From: an uncultured Gammaproteobacteria bacterium
GTDB taxonomy: Bacteria > Pseudomonadota > Gammaproteobacteria > GCA-002705445 > GCA-002716945
DNA length: 64,000 bases
Reading direction: 5' to 3'
Assembly (NCBI GenBank): GCA_902521725.1
Contig: CABYTF010000005.1
Span: 1 to 64,000 of the forward strand
Shown here: one piece after another, positions 34,240 to 44,264 of the stretch
Layout: each line of letters starts with the position of its first letter
How positions within the stretch are numbered: position 1 is the stretch's first letter
Notes under the pieces: model-generated
Databases searched by the model: none
The model's input: the letters and a program-made list of their open reading frames with translations, nothing else
Told to the model about the DNA's origin: nothing
Position numbers and translations under genes: made by a program

Positions 34240-34622
34240 TAAACTCTTCTCTTCTTAGGTGGTCTGCAACCATTATGTGGTAACGGTGTAATGTCTTTAA
34301 TATTCGTAATTTTATATCCTACATTGTTAAGCGCCCTTACAGCAGAGTCTCTGCCAGGACCAGGTCCTTTGACTAAAACTTCTAAACTTTTGAGACCAAA
34401 GATAGTAGCTTTTTGTCCCGCCTTTTCTGCTGCGATCTGTGCTGCAAAAGGTGTGCTCTTTCTTGAGCCTCTGAAACCTGAGCCACCAGATGTTGCCCAA
34501 GCGAGCGTGTTGCCCTGTTTATCTGTGATGGTTACGATGGTATTATTAAAAGATGCATTTATATGCGCAATACCCTCATTCACAACTTTTTTTACTTTTT
34601 TCTTTTTAGATTTTTCTACCAT
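34239..34622 (-). CDS. rpsK: 30S ribosomal protein S11
   Basis: Platform protein near the Shine-Dalgarno/anti-Shine-Dalgarno helix. Start at 34622 gives 127 residues beginning with a basic segment, then [21 protein letters not shown] and [19 protein letters not shown], ending [13 protein letters not shown]. The longer open frame would overlap rpsM by 68 nt and is not used by the family. Only one nucleotide separates it from the rpsM stop. Confidence 0.96.
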   Translation of the reverse strand: MVEKSKKKKVKKVVNEGIAHINASFNNTIVTITDKQGNTLAWATSGGSGFRGSRKSTPFAAQIAAEKAGQKATIFGLKSLEVLVKGPGPGRDSAVRALNNVGYKITNIKDITPLPHNGCRPPKKRRV

Positions 34623-34623
34623 A

Positions 34624-34983
34624 TCATTTAGCTTTAAGTAATTTTCTAGGACCTTTACGGGTTCTACTATTATTTTTAGTTTTCTGACCACGCAGAGGCA
34701 AACCTTTTCTATGTCTAATTCCTCTATATGAGCCTACATCCATGAGTCTTTTGATATTCATAGAATTTTCTCTTCTAAGGTCGCCCTCGAGCTGATAAGC
34801 ATCTATAAATTGACGTATGCTCTCAAGATCTTTTTCCTGTAAATCTTTTACCTTTTTTGTAGCTTCAATACCAACTTTATCGCATATATGCTTTGCTCGG
34901 GTGTCACCGATACCATAAATGGAAGTTAGAGCTATCCATATATGCTTGTTGTTAGGTAGATTTATTCCTGCTATTCTTGCCAT
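34624..34983 (-). CDS. rpsM: 30S ribosomal protein S13
   Basis: Head protein that contacts the 50S subunit and P-site tRNA. The 119 residues start [19 protein letters not shown], include [17 protein letters not shown] and end with the basic [19 protein letters not shown] tail, all standard. It opens the alpha operon portion; 55 nt of spacer separate it from rpmJ, in which no clear S4-binding leader can be recognised by eye. Confidence 0.96.
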   Translation of the reverse strand: MARIAGINLPNNKHIWIALTSIYGIGDTRAKHICDKVGIEATKKVKDLQEKDLESIRQFIDAYQLEGDLRRENSMNIKRLMDVGSYRGIRHRKGLPLRGQKTKNNSRTRKGPRKLLKAK

Positions 34984-35038
34984 TTCTATCTCTGAGCGTA
35001 AATTCTATAGTTCATTGGTCTCTAATACAACTAATATC

Positions 35039-35152
35039 TCATCCTTGTCTTTGTTTGTGTCTAGGGTCTTTACATATGACTCTTACAACGCGGTTTCTTC
35101 TAATAATTCTGCAATTTCTGCATAATTTTTTCACTGATGCTCTTACCTTCAT
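35039..35152 (-). CDS. rpmJ: 50S ribosomal protein L36
   Basis: A 37-residue protein found by reading the secY-rpsM gap. It begins [19 protein letters not shown] and ends [11 protein letters not shown], carrying the three cysteines and one histidine of the zinc-binding (C+) form of L36. The ATG overlaps the secY stop by 4 nt (ATGA) and is preceded by GGAGG 6 nt upstream, within the secY coding sequence. This secY-rpmJ-rpsM order is the usual one in gammaproteobacteria. Confidence 0.95.
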   Translation of the reverse strand: MKVRASVKKLCRNCRIIRRNRVVRVICKDPRHKQRQG

Positions 35153-36498
35153 CTCATTCCTCCTCCAATACCTCTGAGGTTAGCTTTCTTCATCATTCCT
35201 TCGTATTGCTGAGATAATAAATGTGACTGCACCTGTGCCATCAAATCCATTACAACTACTACAACTATTAGTAATGATGTTCCCCCAAAATAGAATGGTA
35301 CATTAAAATATAATATTAGAAATTCTGGTAACAAGCATACAGCGGTTATATACATAGCTCCGACAGTCGTTAGTTTAGTTGTAATCCCATCAATATATTT
35401 TGCTGTCTGGTCTCCGGGTCTAATTCCAGGTATGAATGCTCCTGATTTTTTTAGATTATCAGCTGTCTCTCTAGGATTAAAAACAAGAGCTGTGTAAAAA
35501 AAACAGAAAAAGATTATAGCCAGTGCATACAACATTATGTATGGCGGCTGACCGGGAGATAAGGTCATTGCGATCTTTTGAACGATACTATCTGGTGACC
35601 CAGATCCTGACCAACTCGCTATCGTAGCAGGAAATAAAATTATTGCCGACGCAAATATAGGTGGAATTACACCAGCCATATTTAGCTTTAGTGGGAGAAA
35701 GCTACTTTGCGCTGCATACATCTTTCTGCCTTGCATTTTTCTAGCATAATTAATTGGAATCTTTCTTTGCCCTCGTTCGATATATACAACAAATGCAGTG
35801 ATAACTATAGCTAATAAAAATATAAGTATGACGCTAAAGTTTTGTATTTCACCATTTCTTGCAAGCTCTATAGTTCCACCTATTGCAGAAGGTAACCCTG
35901 CAACAATTCCAGCAAAAATTATTATTGAAATACCGTTTCCTACGCCACGTTCTGTGATTTGCTCACCAAGCCAAATTAAAAACATAGTTCCTGTAACCAA
36001 GGTAATAACTCCTGTGATGAAAAACCCTAAACCAGGATCAAGAACTAATGTAGTTGTTGAGGTATTCTGATTCATCAGTGCGTTCATTACTCCCATTGAT
36101 TGAAGCAGTGCAAGCAGTAATGTGAAATAGCGTGTATATTTTGTAATAGTTTTTCTTCCTCTCTCACCCTCTTTTCTCAACTGGATTAGGGGTGCGTATA
36201 TATGTGTCATCATTTGTATGATAATAGACGCAGAAATGTAAGGCATCACACCAAGCGCGAATATAGACATTCTGGACAGTGATCCTCCGGAAAACATATT
36301 AAACATATCAAGAATGCTGCCTCTTTGTTGTTCAAATAAAAAACTCATTACTGCAGGGTCGATGCCTGGAAGAGTAATAAAGCTCCCGAGTCTGAAAACA
36401 ATTAATGCGAAAATAACAAAAAAGATTCTTTGCCTTAATTCAGATGATTTTGTTAGACCTCCAAGATTGGGAGACATACTAGAAGCAGCTCTGGACAT
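35149..36498 (-). CDS. secY: Protein translocase subunit SecY
   Basis: Channel-forming subunit of the Sec translocon. The 449 residues give ten membrane segments; family blocks include [40 protein letters not shown] and the cytoplasmic [11 protein letters not shown] region. The rplO stop and the SecY ATG share one base (TAATG). SecE is encoded 23 kb away next to nusG in this same window. Confidence 0.97.
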   Translation of the reverse strand: MSRAASSMSPNLGGLTKSSELRQRIFFVIFALIVFRLGSFITLPGIDPAVMSFLFEQQRGSILDMFNMFSGGSLSRMSIFALGVMPYISASIIIQMMTHIYAPLIQLRKEGERGRKTITKYTRYFTLLLALLQSMGVMNALMNQNTSTTTLVLDPGLGFFITGVITLVTGTMFLIWLGEQITERGVGNGISIIIFAGIVAGLPSAIGGTIELARNGEIQNFSVILIFLLAIVITAFVVYIERGQRKIPINYARKMQGRKMYAAQSSFLPLKLNMAGVIPPIFASAIILFPATIASWSGSGSPDSIVQKIAMTLSPGQPPYIMLYALAIIFFCFFYTALVFNPRETADNLKKSGAFIPGIRPGDQTAKYIDGITTKLTTVGAMYITAVCLLPEFLILYFNVPFYFGGTSLLIVVVVVMDLMAQVQSHLLSQQYEGMMKKANLRGIGGGMR

Positions 36499-36905
36499 TA
36501 CTTGATAAACTCCATCACTGATTTTGTAGCGACTACATCAACTAACTTTTTCTTTGAAGAAATAGTCACAGGTCCTATTATCTTTACTTTCTTGGCTTTA
36601 TTACAAACAAGATTATGCTTTTTTAGTAAATCTATGGTTATTTCTTTTTCTTTGATCTTATCTAAATAATCATATTTTAGTTCAACAGTATTAATATTTT
36701 TCCGTGTGGAAAACCCAACTTTAGGCAATCTTCTTTGCAACGGCATTTGACCTCCCTCAAAACCTACCTGAACTTTACCTCCGGTACGAGACTTTTGTCC
36801 TTTATGACCACGTCCACAAGTTTTACCTGTTCCTGACGCTATACCTCTGCCCACTCTTTTTTTTGTGTGTTTAGATTCTCTCTTTGGTTTAATCTCATTT
36901 AACAT
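36498..36905 (-). CDS. rplO: 50S ribosomal protein L15
   Basis: Late-assembly 50S protein. The start at 36905 gives [21 protein letters not shown], matching the family; the open frame extends 8 codons into rpmD to a non-typical start. Glycine- and arginine-rich [36 protein letters not shown] is the diagnostic N-terminal half. Total 135 residues. It lies between rpmD and secY. Confidence 0.95.
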   Translation of the reverse strand: MLNEIKPKRESKHTKKRVGRGIASGTGKTCGRGHKGQKSRTGGKVQVGFEGGQMPLQRRLPKVGFSTRKNINTVELKYDYLDKIKEKEITIDLLKKHNLVCNKAKKVKIIGPVTISSKKKLVDVVATKSVMEFIK

Positions 36906-36909
36906 CGCA

Positions 36910-37095
36910 TTACTCTTCAATACTCTCAACGATTAACATATGCTTGACAACATTTATCATTCCAAGGTTTTCTGGAGTGTCATCTAAAATCCTAGTGTCG
37001 CTAATTCTTTTTAGTCCTAGACCTTTAATGCACGCTATCTGTTTCTTTGTTTTACCAATCAGACTCAATTTTTGTGAAACTTTAATTTTACTCAT
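36910..37095 (-). CDS. rpmD: 50S ribosomal protein L30
   Basis: Small 61-residue protein of the large subunit. The sequence runs [27 protein letters not shown] with the later [18 protein letters not shown], the usual L30 layout. It sits between rpsE (9-nt gap) and rplO (4-nt gap), as in the spc operon of E. coli. Its length matches other bacterial L30 proteins. Confidence 0.95.
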   Translation of the reverse strand: MSKIKVSQKLSLIGKTKKQIACIKGLGLKRISDTRILDDTPENLGMINVVKHMLIVESIEE

Positions 37096-37104
37096 GACTT
37101 TACC

Positions 37105-37596
37105 TTATAACTCGCTTGTTTTCTTTCCTCTTTTCAATGCCACTTGGGCTGGATAGTACATTGATTCTAGACCCTTGACTGTTGCTTTAACCACATTTAT
37201 GGGATTAGTTGATCCTATACTTTTAGCAAGAACATTATGTATCCCTGTTGCCTCAAATACGGCTCGCATAGCTCCACCCGCTATAACTCCAGTACCCTCT
37301 CCAGCTGGTTGCATATATACTTTTGCAGAACCATGCTCAAAGGTAATTGCATGATGAAGAGTTCCCTTTTTAAGAGACACTGATACCATACTCTTCTTTG
37401 CTTTCTCCATAGCTTTCTGGATTGCTACGGGAACTTCTTTCGCTTTGCCATAACCATAGCCCACTCTTCCATGTCCATCACCTACAACTGTTAATGCTGT
37501 AAATCCAAATTGACGACCACCTTTGACGACTTTGGCAACACGATTAACGGCAACTAGTTTTTCTATATAATCTGAATTTCTCTCATCGGTCGCCAT
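37105..37596 (-). CDS. rpsE: 30S ribosomal protein S5
   Basis: Shapes the mRNA entrance and decoding fidelity. The 163 residues include the double-stranded RNA-binding-like N-domain [27 protein letters not shown] and the block [29 protein letters not shown]. The ATG shares one base with the rplR stop. Position 3rd from the end of the spc operon is standard. Confidence 0.97.
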   Translation of the reverse strand: MATDERNSDYIEKLVAVNRVAKVVKGGRQFGFTALTVVGDGHGRVGYGYGKAKEVPVAIQKAMEKAKKSMVSVSLKKGTLHHAITFEHGSAKVYMQPAGEGTGVIAGGAMRAVFEATGIHNVLAKSIGSTNPINVVKATVKGLESMYYPAQVALKRGKKTSEL

Positions 37597-37955
37597 TATA
37601 TTTTTACTCCTTTGTCTCTTAATGCCTCAGCAACTGCTTTTACTCTGCCATGATATCTATATCCGGAACGATCGAAAGCGACATTAGTAATTTTAGCTTT
37701 TTTGATATAATTAGCCATTTTAAGACCAATATCTGCGGCACTCTTAATATTATTAGCTTTGGCTTTGTTGTCTTTCTGATTAGTAGATATAGTCGTGATT
37801 ACTTTATCGCCATTCGGTGAGATCAACTGAAGGTACATATGCTGAATTGATCTGTGAACGCTGATTCTATGGTTACCTGAATCAGCTATTTTCGATCTGG
37901 TCTTGGCAGCTCTTCTCAGCCTTTGCTCGTTTTTATTTCTAGTAATTAATTTCAT
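37596..37955 (-). CDS. rplR: 50S ribosomal protein L18
   Basis: Binds 5S rRNA and mediates its attachment to the 50S subunit. The 119 residues run [33 protein letters not shown] and end with [26 protein letters not shown], typical L18. It abuts rplF upstream and rpsE downstream with single-base overlaps. Confidence 0.96.
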   Translation of the reverse strand: MKLITRNKNEQRLRRAAKTRSKIADSGNHRISVHRSIQHMYLQLISPNGDKVITTISTNQKDNKAKANNIKSAADIGLKMANYIKKAKITNVAFDRSGYRYHGRVKAVAEALRDKGVKI

Positions 37956-38479
37956 TATTTTTTCTTAGCCTCTTTTTTGACTATTTGTTCGTCTGCATAC
38001 TTTATCCCTTTACCCTTATATGGCTCAGGTGGTCTTACCGATCTAATGTCTGCAGCTACTTGCCCAACTTTTTGCTTATCAATACCAGATATTACAATTT
38101 CAGTTTGAGATGGTGTGTTTATTGTAATTCCCTCTGGTATGTCAAAGTTAACTGGATGAGAATAACCTACGACTAACTCTAATTTGAGCTTATCCGCTTT
38201 AGCTCTGTAACCTACTCCAACAAGTAAGAGTTTTTTCTCCCATCCTTTGGATACACCAGTAACCATGTTACTAATTAATGCTCGGGTTGTTCCACTCATG
38301 GCTGTAGACTCTGACTTTGTGCTCACACTGAGGAGATTCTCAGTTTGCTCGATAGTTACATCATCTGGCTTGACAAACTCTAGTTTACCTTTCGGACCCT
38401 CAATATGAATAGTGTTATTTGTGACATTAAATTTAATGTCTGCTGATAATTCTACTGGTTTGCTAGCTACTTTAGACAT
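37955..38479 (-). CDS. rplF: 50S ribosomal protein L6
   Basis: Lies near the GTPase-associated centre of the 50S subunit. The 174 residues show the duplicated L6 fold with TRALISNMVTGVSKGWEKKLLLVGVGYRA and the signature PEPYKGKGIKYADE near the C-terminus. It lies 3 nt after rpsH and overlaps rplR by one base. Confidence 0.97.
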   Translation of the reverse strand: MSKVASKPVELSADIKFNVTNNTIHIEGPKGKLEFVKPDDVTIEQTENLLSVSTKSESTAMSGTTRALISNMVTGVSKGWEKKLLLVGVGYRAKADKLKLELVVGYSHPVNFDIPEGITINTPSQTEIVISGIDKQKVGQVAADIRSVRPPEPYKGKGIKYADEQIVKKEAKKK

Positions 38480-38482
38480 AAA

Positions 38483-38875
38483 CTATGAGATATAACAAAT
38501 AATCTCTCCTCCGCATTTCTTCTCTTTGGCCGACTTACCTGTCATTAAGCCCTGAGAAGTTGATATGATACATATTCCGAGACCATTTTTAACAAGCGGG
38601 ATCTCATCAGATGATTTATAAATTCGAAGTCCTGGTCTGCTAACTCTTTTTATATAGTCAATAACAGGTTTACCCTCAAAATATTTCAGATCAACAATAA
38701 GTGTCCTGATTTTACCTTCATCGCTATTGTAACCGTCAATGTAACCCTCATCTAACATGACTTTACATATCGACTCTTTCATTTTTGAGTACGGTGCAGA
38801 TATAGACTTCTTATTGGACATCTGTCCATTGCGTATTCTTGTAAGAAGATCAGATATTGTATCGTTCATGCTCAT
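38483..38875 (-). CDS. rpsH: 30S ribosomal protein S8
   Basis: Binds the central domain of 16S rRNA; in E. coli it is the feedback repressor of the spc operon, binding near rplE. The 130 residues begin MSMNDTISDLLTRIRNGQMS and end with the diagnostic STSQGLMTGKSAKEKKCGGEIICYIS. Spacing to rpsN and rplF is 3-4 nt. Confidence 0.97.
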   Translation of the reverse strand: MSMNDTISDLLTRIRNGQMSNKKSISAPYSKMKESICKVMLDEGYIDGYNSDEGKIRTLIVDLKYFEGKPVIDYIKRVSRPGLRIYKSSDEIPLVKNGLGICIISTSQGLMTGKSAKEKKCGGEIICYIS

Positions 38876-38879
38876 AGCT

Positions 38880-39185
38880 TTACCAACTCGCTTTCGTTAA
38901 ACCAGGAATAAGCCCTGACATAGCCATTTCTCTTAATTTAGTTCTTCCCAATGTGAACTTTCTATAAACTCCTCTTGGTCTACCTGTTAAGGCACATCTA
39001 TTTCTTTTCCTTACTGAGAGTGCATTCAATGGAATCTTTTGTAGTTTTAATCTAAGTTGTATCGCTTCATCATCAGATGTTTTGCTATCTTTTAACTTTT
39101 CCTTAATCATTTTTATTTTAGAGATATATTTTTTGTTAAGTTTTTCTCTCTTTTTTTCTCTCTCGATCATAGATAATTTTGCCAT
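38880..39185 (-). CDS. rpsN: 30S ribosomal protein S14
   Basis: Head protein of the 30S subunit. The start at 39185 gives the usual [16 protein letters not shown] opening and 101 residues; the open frame continues 21 codons into rplE. The zinc CxxC pairs of short S14 proteins are absent, so this is the long, zinc-free form, ending [11 protein letters not shown] after the diagnostic [19 protein letters not shown]. One nucleotide separates it from the rplE stop. Confidence 0.96.
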   Translation of the reverse strand: MAKLSMIEREKKREKLNKKYISKIKMIKEKLKDSKTSDDEAIQLRLKLQKIPLNALSVRKRNRCALTGRPRGVYRKFTLGRTKLREMAMSGLIPGLTKASW

Positions 39186-39186
39186 G

Positions 39187-39723
39187 TCATTTAAATGGAA
39201 AGTTAAACTGTTTGAATAACTCCATTGCCTCCTCATTATTTTTTGCACTAGTTGTTATGCATATATCAAGTCCCTTAATTTTGTCAATCTTATCAAAATC
39301 AATTTCAGGGAAGATTATATGCTCTTTGATGCCTAAAGTATAATTCCCTCTACCATCAAAAGATTTTTCGCTATAACCTCGAAAATCCCTAGTTCTCGGT
39401 AGAGATATTTTTATAAGTTTTTCAAAAAAATCATACATCATTTGACCTCTTAACGTCACTTTGCAGCCTATAGGCATCCCCTCTCTAAGCTTAAAATTAG
39501 CAATCGATTTTTTAGCATATGTCAAAACAGCTTTTTGTCCAGCAATTTGAGTTAATTCCTCTTGGGCTTTCTCTAATATTTTCTTATCCGCTATCGCTGA
39601 ACCTAGTCCCATGTTTAAAGTGATTTTTATCAGACGAGGAGCTTCCATATTTGATTTAAATTTAAACCTCTCCATCAATGCAGGCACAACATTTTCTTGG
39701 TAATATTCTTTATAGGTATTCAT
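39187..39723 (-). CDS. rplE: 50S ribosomal protein L5
   Basis: 5S rRNA-binding protein contacting P-site tRNA. The 178 residues include [34 protein letters not shown] and [36 protein letters not shown], both family hallmarks. It overlaps rplX by one base and is followed directly by rpsN, matching the spc operon order. Confidence 0.97.
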   Translation of the reverse strand: MNTYKEYYQENVVPALMERFKFKSNMEAPRLIKITLNMGLGSAIADKKILEKAQEELTQIAGQKAVLTYAKKSIANFKLREGMPIGCKVTLRGQMMYDFFEKLIKISLPRTRDFRGYSEKSFDGRGNYTLGIKEHIIFPEIDFDKIDKIKGLDICITTSAKNNEEAMELFKQFNFPFK

Positions 39724-40040
39724 TAAATATCTATTACCTCCCTATTAGATTTATAAATTCTAACTTTCTTACCAGACTCAAGTTTCTTGAATCCAACTCT
39801 ATCCTGTTTCTTCGTTACAGGATTAAATAACATAATATTTGATAATTCTATAGGCATCTCTTTTTCTATTATCCCACCTTCTATTCCAGCATTTGGGTTT
39901 GGCTTAGTGTGTTTTTTTGCCATATTAATTGCTGAAACAAGGCATTTATTGTTATCAAGCAGCTTTATAACCTCTCCTTTTTTACCTTTGTCCTTTCCTG
40001 CAACCACTATGACAGAATCTCCTTTTTTAATTTTGTTCAT
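39723..40040 (-). CDS. rplX: 50S ribosomal protein L24
   Basis: One of the first proteins to bind 23S rRNA during assembly. The 105 residues contain the KOW motif [24 protein letters not shown] at the N-terminus and [27 protein letters not shown] after it. It starts immediately after the rplN stop. Confidence 0.96.
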   Translation of the reverse strand: MNKIKKGDSVIVVAGKDKGKKGEVIKLLDNNKCLVSAINMAKKHTKPNPNAGIEGGIIEKEMPIELSNIMLFNPVTKKQDRVGFKKLESGKKVRIYKSNREVIDI

Positions 40041-40409
40041 CTACAGGACCTCCGGTGCCAAAGAAATAATCTTCATGAACGTTAAGTCTCTCAACTCTCT
40101 GGTGACAGGTCCAAATATTCTAGTGCCAATTGGCTCCAGTTTATTGTCAAGAAGAACAACTGCATTGCTATCAAATCTGATTAGAGAGCCATCCGGTCTT
40201 CTCACGCCTTTTTTGGTCCTTACAATCACGGCGTTGTACACCTCGCCCTTTTTAACTTTTGCCTTTGGAAGGGCGTCCTTGATCGCGACCTTTATCACAT
40301 CTCCAACTGAAGCAAACCTTCTATGGGAGCCGCCCAAGACTTTGATACACATCACTTTCCTAGCTCCACTATTGTCAGCTGATTTTAAAATTGTTTGCAT
40401 TTGAATCAT
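40041..40409 (-). CDS. rplN: 50S ribosomal protein L14
   Basis: Subunit-interface protein and the docking site of RsfS, which is also encoded in this window. The start at 40409 gives exactly the 122 residues of the family beginning [22 protein letters not shown]; the open frame upstream is not used. It carries [18 protein letters not shown] and ends SLAPEVL. It opens the spc operon, 8 nt after rpsQ, with no separate promoter evident. Confidence 0.97.
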   Translation of the reverse strand: MIQMQTILKSADNSGARKVMCIKVLGGSHRRFASVGDVIKVAIKDALPKAKVKKGEVYNAVIVRTKKGVRRPDGSLIRFDSNAVVLLDNKLEPIGTRIFGPVTRELRDLTFMKIISLAPEVL

Positions 40410-40417
40410 AGCTATTA

Positions 40418-40654
40418 CTATTCCTCTACTAATACCCAAGTCTTAGTTTTTGACACTGGTCGACATTGCTTAATCTTAATTATTTCGCCCACCACACACT
40501 TATTATTCTCATCATGAACGTGATATTTGGTCGATCTCTTGATAAATTTTCCATTTACAGGATGCTTAACAAGTCTCTCAACACTTACAACAGCAGACTT
40601 GTCCATTGCTGATTTCAATACTTTTGCAGTGATAATTTTTGCTTTATTTTCCAT
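40418..40654 (-). CDS. rpsQ: 30S ribosomal protein S17
   Basis: Primary binder of the 5' domain of 16S rRNA. The 78 residues show [38 protein letters not shown] and a C-terminal [19 protein letters not shown], typical OB-fold S17. It overlaps the end of rpmC by 11 nt and is the last gene of the S10 operon. Confidence 0.96.
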   Translation of the reverse strand: MENKAKIITAKVLKSAMDKSAVVSVERLVKHPVNGKFIKRSTKYHVHDENNKCVVGEIIKIKQCRPVSKTKTWVLVEE

Positions 40655-40841
40655 TCTTCATCTCGTTCAAGATTGTTTTCACTCTTGCTATGGTAATTTT
40701 ATTTTCTCTAAATAAATTTGGTTTAGGATTTAAGCCAGAACCTCTTTTTATTCTCAGATTAAACCTCTCTTTTGCAAGATCCTCAAGGGTTTGCTGTAAT
40801 TCGTCCTGGCTCTTTTTTCTTAATTCATCTAACTTAATCAT
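40644..40841 (-). CDS. rpmC: 50S ribosomal protein L29
   Basis: Small protein at the polypeptide tunnel exit, part of the docking site for trigger factor and SRP. The 65 residues form the usual two-helix sequence: [27 protein letters not shown] and [14 protein letters not shown]. It overlaps rplP by 4 nt and rpsQ by 11 nt. Confidence 0.95.
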   Translation of the reverse strand: MIKLDELRKKSQDELQQTLEDLAKERFNLRIKRGSGLNPKPNLFRENKITIARVKTILNEMKNGK

Positions 40842-41251
40842 AGTGCAGTCCTAGTAACAAATGTTGTTAATACAGGTAGTTTTGCAGCTGCGAGCCTGAA
40901 TGCCTCTCTAGCAATCTCCTCGGAGACTCCCTCCATTTCATATAAGACTTTCCCAGGCTGTACTTTTGACACCCAATACTCAACATTTCCTTTACCTTTA
41001 CCCATTCTCACCTCAATAGGTTTTTTTGTTATTGGCACATCAGGAAATATCCTTATCCATACCTTGCCACCACGTTTTATATATCGAGTCATAGCTCTTC
41101 TTGCTGCCTCAATTTGTCGTGCTGTTACTCGTCCTCGTGAGGTGGCTTTCAAACCGAACTCACCAAAACTTACTTTCGCTCCAGATGTAGCAAAACCTCT
41201 GAGTCTACCCTTTTGCTGTTTTCTAAATTTTGTCTTCTTTGGTTGTAACAT
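40838..41251 (-). CDS. rplP: 50S ribosomal protein L16
   Basis: Organises the A-site region of the 50S subunit. The 137 residues start [19 protein letters not shown] and include [31 protein letters not shown] and [14 protein letters not shown], all standard. It shares one base with the rpsC stop codon region and overlaps rpmC by 4 nt. Confidence 0.97.
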   Translation of the reverse strand: MLQPKKTKFRKQQKGRLRGFATSGAKVSFGEFGLKATSRGRVTARQIEAARRAMTRYIKRGGKVWIRIFPDVPITKKPIEVRMGKGKGNVEYWVSKVQPGKVLYEMEGVSEEIAREAFRLAAAKLPVLTTFVTRTAL

Positions 41252-41922
41252 TATTTACTTTTCTGCTGTTGTTTTTTTGTCTCTTCATTAATTTCGTCTT
41301 CGGAATATATCCAGACTTTAACGCCTATAATTCCATAAGTTGTTAATGCCTCCGCAAAACCATAATCAATGGCTGCATCAAGTGTGTGAAGTGGAACTCT
41401 TCCTTCTCTATACCATTCACTTCTTGCTATTTCAGCTCCATTTAATCTTCCGGCTACATTTACCTTTATTCCAAGGGCTCCCAATCTCATGGTGTTTGTG
41501 ACTGCCCTTTTCATTGCCCTTCTATACATTATTCTTCTCTCAAGCTGTTGTGTTATGCCCTCTGCAACAAGCTGCGCATCAAGTTCAGGTTTTTTGATCT
41601 CCTTTACGTTTACTTTGACTGTCGCTTTATCAGCGTTCAATATAGAGGCAATTTTATTTCGGAACTTTTCGATGTCCTCGCCTTTTTTACCAATTACGAT
41701 ACCAGGTCGTGATGTGTAAATATTTACGACAGCCTCTTTAGTTGGTCTTTCTATTACAATTTTACTGACAGAGGCGTTTTCCAGCTGTTTCTTCAAATAT
41801 TCTCGAATGCGGTAATCTTCAAGAAGGTAACTTGAGTAGTCTTTACTCCTAGCATACCATTTGGAGGAGTACTCTGTAGAAATACCTAGTCTAAATCCTG
41901 TTGGATGTACTTTTTGTCCCAT
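41251..41922 (-). CDS. rpsC: 30S ribosomal protein S3
   Basis: Lines the mRNA entry channel with helicase-like activity. The 223 residues hold the KH domain with [19 protein letters not shown] near residues 70-90 and a C-domain with [34 protein letters not shown]. The N-terminus [14 protein letters not shown] is invariant in the family. Its ATG abuts the rplV stop. Confidence 0.97.
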   Translation of the reverse strand: MGQKVHPTGFRLGISTEYSSKWYARSKDYSSYLLEDYRIREYLKKQLENASVSKIVIERPTKEAVVNIYTSRPGIVIGKKGEDIEKFRNKIASILNADKATVKVNVKEIKKPELDAQLVAEGITQQLERRIMYRRAMKRAVTNTMRLGALGIKVNVAGRLNGAEIARSEWYREGRVPLHTLDAAIDYGFAEALTTYGIIGVKVWIYSEDEINEETKKQQQKSK

Positions 41923-42269
41923 TACTTATTCTCTTCCTGTCTATCACTTACAACTATAGTGATATGACTTGTTCTTTTAATTATTTGGTTTACTCTTCCT
42001 CTAGCCCTAGGTCTATGCCTTTTGCCGTAGGGACCTTCATCAACCAAAACATTTTTTACAATTAATTCATCTAAATCGCTGGAATTGTTGTGCTCAGCGT
42101 TAGCGACCGCTGATTCTAATACTTTTAAGATTAATTGTGAAGCCTTCTTATTGCTGTAATTTAAAAATTCAAAAGCTTTATTCACAGGTAGCCCCCTAAC
42201 TTCATTAGCAACAAGTCTGCATTTTTGTGCGGATATTTTTTGATATTTTAAAACTGCTTGTGTATTCAT
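41922..42269 (-). CDS. rplV: 50S ribosomal protein L22
   Basis: Its long hairpin lines the narrow part of the exit tunnel where macrolides bind. The 115 residues read [39 protein letters not shown] and the hairpin region [25 protein letters not shown], with no unusual insertions. It follows rpsS by 3 nt. Confidence 0.96.
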   Translation of the reverse strand: MNTQAVLKYQKISAQKCRLVANEVRGLPVNKAFEFLNYSNKKASQLILKVLESAVANAEHNNSSDLDELIVKNVLVDEGPYGKRHRPRARGRVNQIIKRTSHITIVVSDRQEENK

Positions 42270-42272
42270 AAA

Positions 42273-42548
42273 TTATCCTTTAGCCTTTCTATCCCCAGAA
42301 TGTCCCTTAAATACTCTTGTAGGAGAAAATTCGCCGAGCTTATGTCCTATCATATTCTCAGTCACATATACTGGGACATGCTGCTTACCATTATGGACAG
42401 CAATAGTTAAACCAATCATATCTGGAGATATCACAGATCTCCTAGACCATGTTTTTATGGGTTTTTTATCATTTTCCTTGAGGGCTTTATCCACTTTTGC
42501 CTGTAAATGGTGGTCAATGAACGGTCCCTTTTTTAGTGATCTAGCCAT
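42273..42548 (-). CDS. rpsS: 30S ribosomal protein S19
   Basis: Forms a complex with S13 in the 30S head. The 91 residues begin [23 protein letters not shown], include [31 protein letters not shown] and end [10 protein letters not shown]. Gap to rplB is 2 nt. Standard member in length and sequence. Confidence 0.97.
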   Translation of the reverse strand: MARSLKKGPFIDHHLQAKVDKALKENDKKPIKTWSRRSVISPDMIGLTIAVHNGKQHVPVYVTENMIGHKLGEFSPTRVFKGHSGDRKAKG

Positions 42549-42550
42549 AT

Positions 42551-43387
42551 CTACTTTCTACTCTTGTTAGTTCTTCTTCTGACAATTAGCTTATCAGTTC
42601 TTTTATTTGATCTAGTTTTAAAACCCTTAGTTGGTGTTCCCCATGGAGATACAGGATCTCTTCCGCCTGATGTTTTGCCTTCTCCCCCACCATGTGGGTG
42701 ATCTATAGGATTCATTGCAACACCTCGTACCGTTGGTCTTATTCCAAGCCATCTTTTTGCGCCAGCTTTTCCATGCTTTTGAAGATTAAACTCACTATTT
42801 CCAACCTCGCCAATAGTAGCTCTGCATGTTTTGAATATTTTTCTTGTTTCGCCAGATTTTAATCTCAGCGTTGCGTAATCTCCCTCCATTGCAACTATTT
42901 GTGCCACTGTGCCTGCACTCCTTGCTATCTGGGCACCTTTGCCAGGTTTCATCTCAATACAATGAACCTGCGTTCCTACAGGAATGTTGATCAAAGGGAG
43001 TGTATTACCAATATTAATCGATGACTTTTCACCCGACATGAGTTTATCGCCAGATTTGAGATTTTTTGGGGCTATAATGTATCTTCTCTCACCGTCGGCG
43101 TAGAGAAGAAGAGCTATATTTGCATTCCTGTTAGGATCATACTCAAGTCTTTCGACTGTTGCAGGAATATTATCCTTGTTTCTTTTAAAGTCTATTATCC
43201 TGTATCTTTTTTTATGTCCACCACCGATGTGTCTGGTGGTTATCCTTCCTTGATTATTTCTGCCACCACTTTTATTGAGCTTTGTTAGTAAGGGTTCATG
43301 AGGCTGTCCTTTATATAGCTCAGAATTTGATACTTTTACCCTGAAACGTCTACCAGGTGAAGTTGGTCTTGATTTTACGATTGTCAT
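42551..43387 (-). CDS. rplB: 50S ribosomal protein L2
   Basis: Needed for subunit joining and close to the peptidyl transferase centre. The 278 residues carry the highly conserved C-terminal block [28 protein letters not shown] with the essential histidine, and the N-terminal [27 protein letters not shown]. It overlaps rplW by 4 nt. Confidence 0.98.
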   Translation of the reverse strand: MTIVKSRPTSPGRRFRVKVSNSELYKGQPHEPLLTKLNKSGGRNNQGRITTRHIGGGHKKRYRIIDFKRNKDNIPATVERLEYDPNRNANIALLLYADGERRYIIAPKNLKSGDKLMSGEKSSINIGNTLPLINIPVGTQVHCIEMKPGKGAQIARSAGTVAQIVAMEGDYATLRLKSGETRKIFKTCRATIGEVGNSEFNLQKHGKAGAKRWLGIRPTVRGVAMNPIDHPHGGGEGKTSGGRDPVSPWGTPTKGFKTRSNKRTDKLIVRRRTNKSRK

Positions 43388-43689
43388 TTACTCACCTCTT
43401 CCTCACCATAATTGATGTCAAAACCTTGCTCTAGTCTGACATAGGCTTTTTTCCAATCTTTTCTCTTACCAAATGTACGTCCAATTCTTGTAAGTTTCCC
43501 TTGCATGTTAATCACCTTAACGCTTTTAACTTTTACATCGAACATCAATTCAACTGCTTTTTTAATTTCAGGCTTTGTAGCATTTTTCAACACAGAGAAG
43601 ACATGCTGATTTTCTAGGTCTGCACGTGTAGTAGCTTTTTCTGATACACGTGGGGCTACAATTATACTAGCTAATCTCTCTGTATTCAT
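43384..43689 (-). CDS. rplW: 50S ribosomal protein L23
   Basis: Main docking site for trigger factor and SRP at the tunnel exit. The 101 residues include [46 protein letters not shown] and the end [16 protein letters not shown]. Overlaps rplD and rplB by 4 nt each, suggesting coupled translation across these three genes. Confidence 0.96.
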   Translation of the reverse strand: MNTERLASIIVAPRVSEKATTRADLENQHVFSVLKNATKPEIKKAVELMFDVKVKSVKVINMQGKLTRIGRTFGKRKDWKKAYVRLEQGFDINYGEEEVSK

Positions 43690-44264
43690 AACATTGTTGC
43701 CTGCTTAATTTGTTCAAGTACGTTAGAATCAATGACGACATTGTCATGTTTCATTAGAATGTAAGGATTAATTTCTTTGTGATCAATTACAGTAATATTT
43801 TTTATATTTCTAAGAGAGAAAAAAGCATTTGGGTTATCAATAGACGTGATAAATAGAGCATTGATAATTTTAAGATCACTAAGTAGTTTTTGTCCTAATT
43901 TTGTTTTTTTGTCTGTGAAAGATAACTTATCAGTTAAATGTAGCCTTTTTCTTTTAAGAAGTTCTTTAAAAATACAGTTAAGTGCGCCTCTGTACATTTT
44001 CTTATTGATTTTTTTGTTGTAGGATTTTGGTTTAGCTGCAAATGTGACTCCACCAGTCCTCCAAATTGGGCTTCTTGTTGTACCAGCTCTAGCTCTACCT
44101 GAACCTTTTTGAGGACGGGGCTTGGCGCCACCACCGCTGACTGCCGATCTATTTTTTTGTGATTTGGTTCCGCTTCTCTGATTAGATAAAAAGTCTGTTG
44201 TGACTTGATGAACAAGTGCTTCATTAAAGTCTTTTGTAAATAATTTTGAGAGTTCTTTACTCAT
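43686..44264 (-). CDS. rplD: 50S ribosomal protein L4
   Basis: Exit-tunnel protein and, in E. coli, the autogenous repressor of the S10 operon acting on its leader RNA. The 192 residues contain the tunnel-loop block GGGAKPRPQKGSGRARAGTTRSPIWRTGGVTFAAKPKSY. It overlaps the extended 3' end of rplC by 8 nt. Whether the spacer upstream of rplC is its regulatory target is open. Confidence 0.96.
   Translation of the reverse strand: MSKELSKLFTKDFNEALVHQVTTDFLSNQRSGTKSQKNRSAVSGGGAKPRPQKGSGRARAGTTRSPIWRTGGVTFAAKPKSYNKKINKKMYRGALNCIFKELLKRKRLHLTDKLSFTDKKTKLGQKLLSDLKIINALFITSIDNPNAFFSLRNIKNITVIDHKEINPYILMKHDNVVIDSNVLEQIKQATML

Noticed and set aside
34623-34691. Longer start for rpsK overlapping rpsM
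   Set aside because: S11 proteins start at the internal ATG, which also fits the one-nucleotide gap to rpsM.
39787-40404. 205-residue plus-strand frame opposite rplX-rplN
   Set aside because: Spans two real ribosomal genes on the other strand and has no protein-like motif; a shadow frame.
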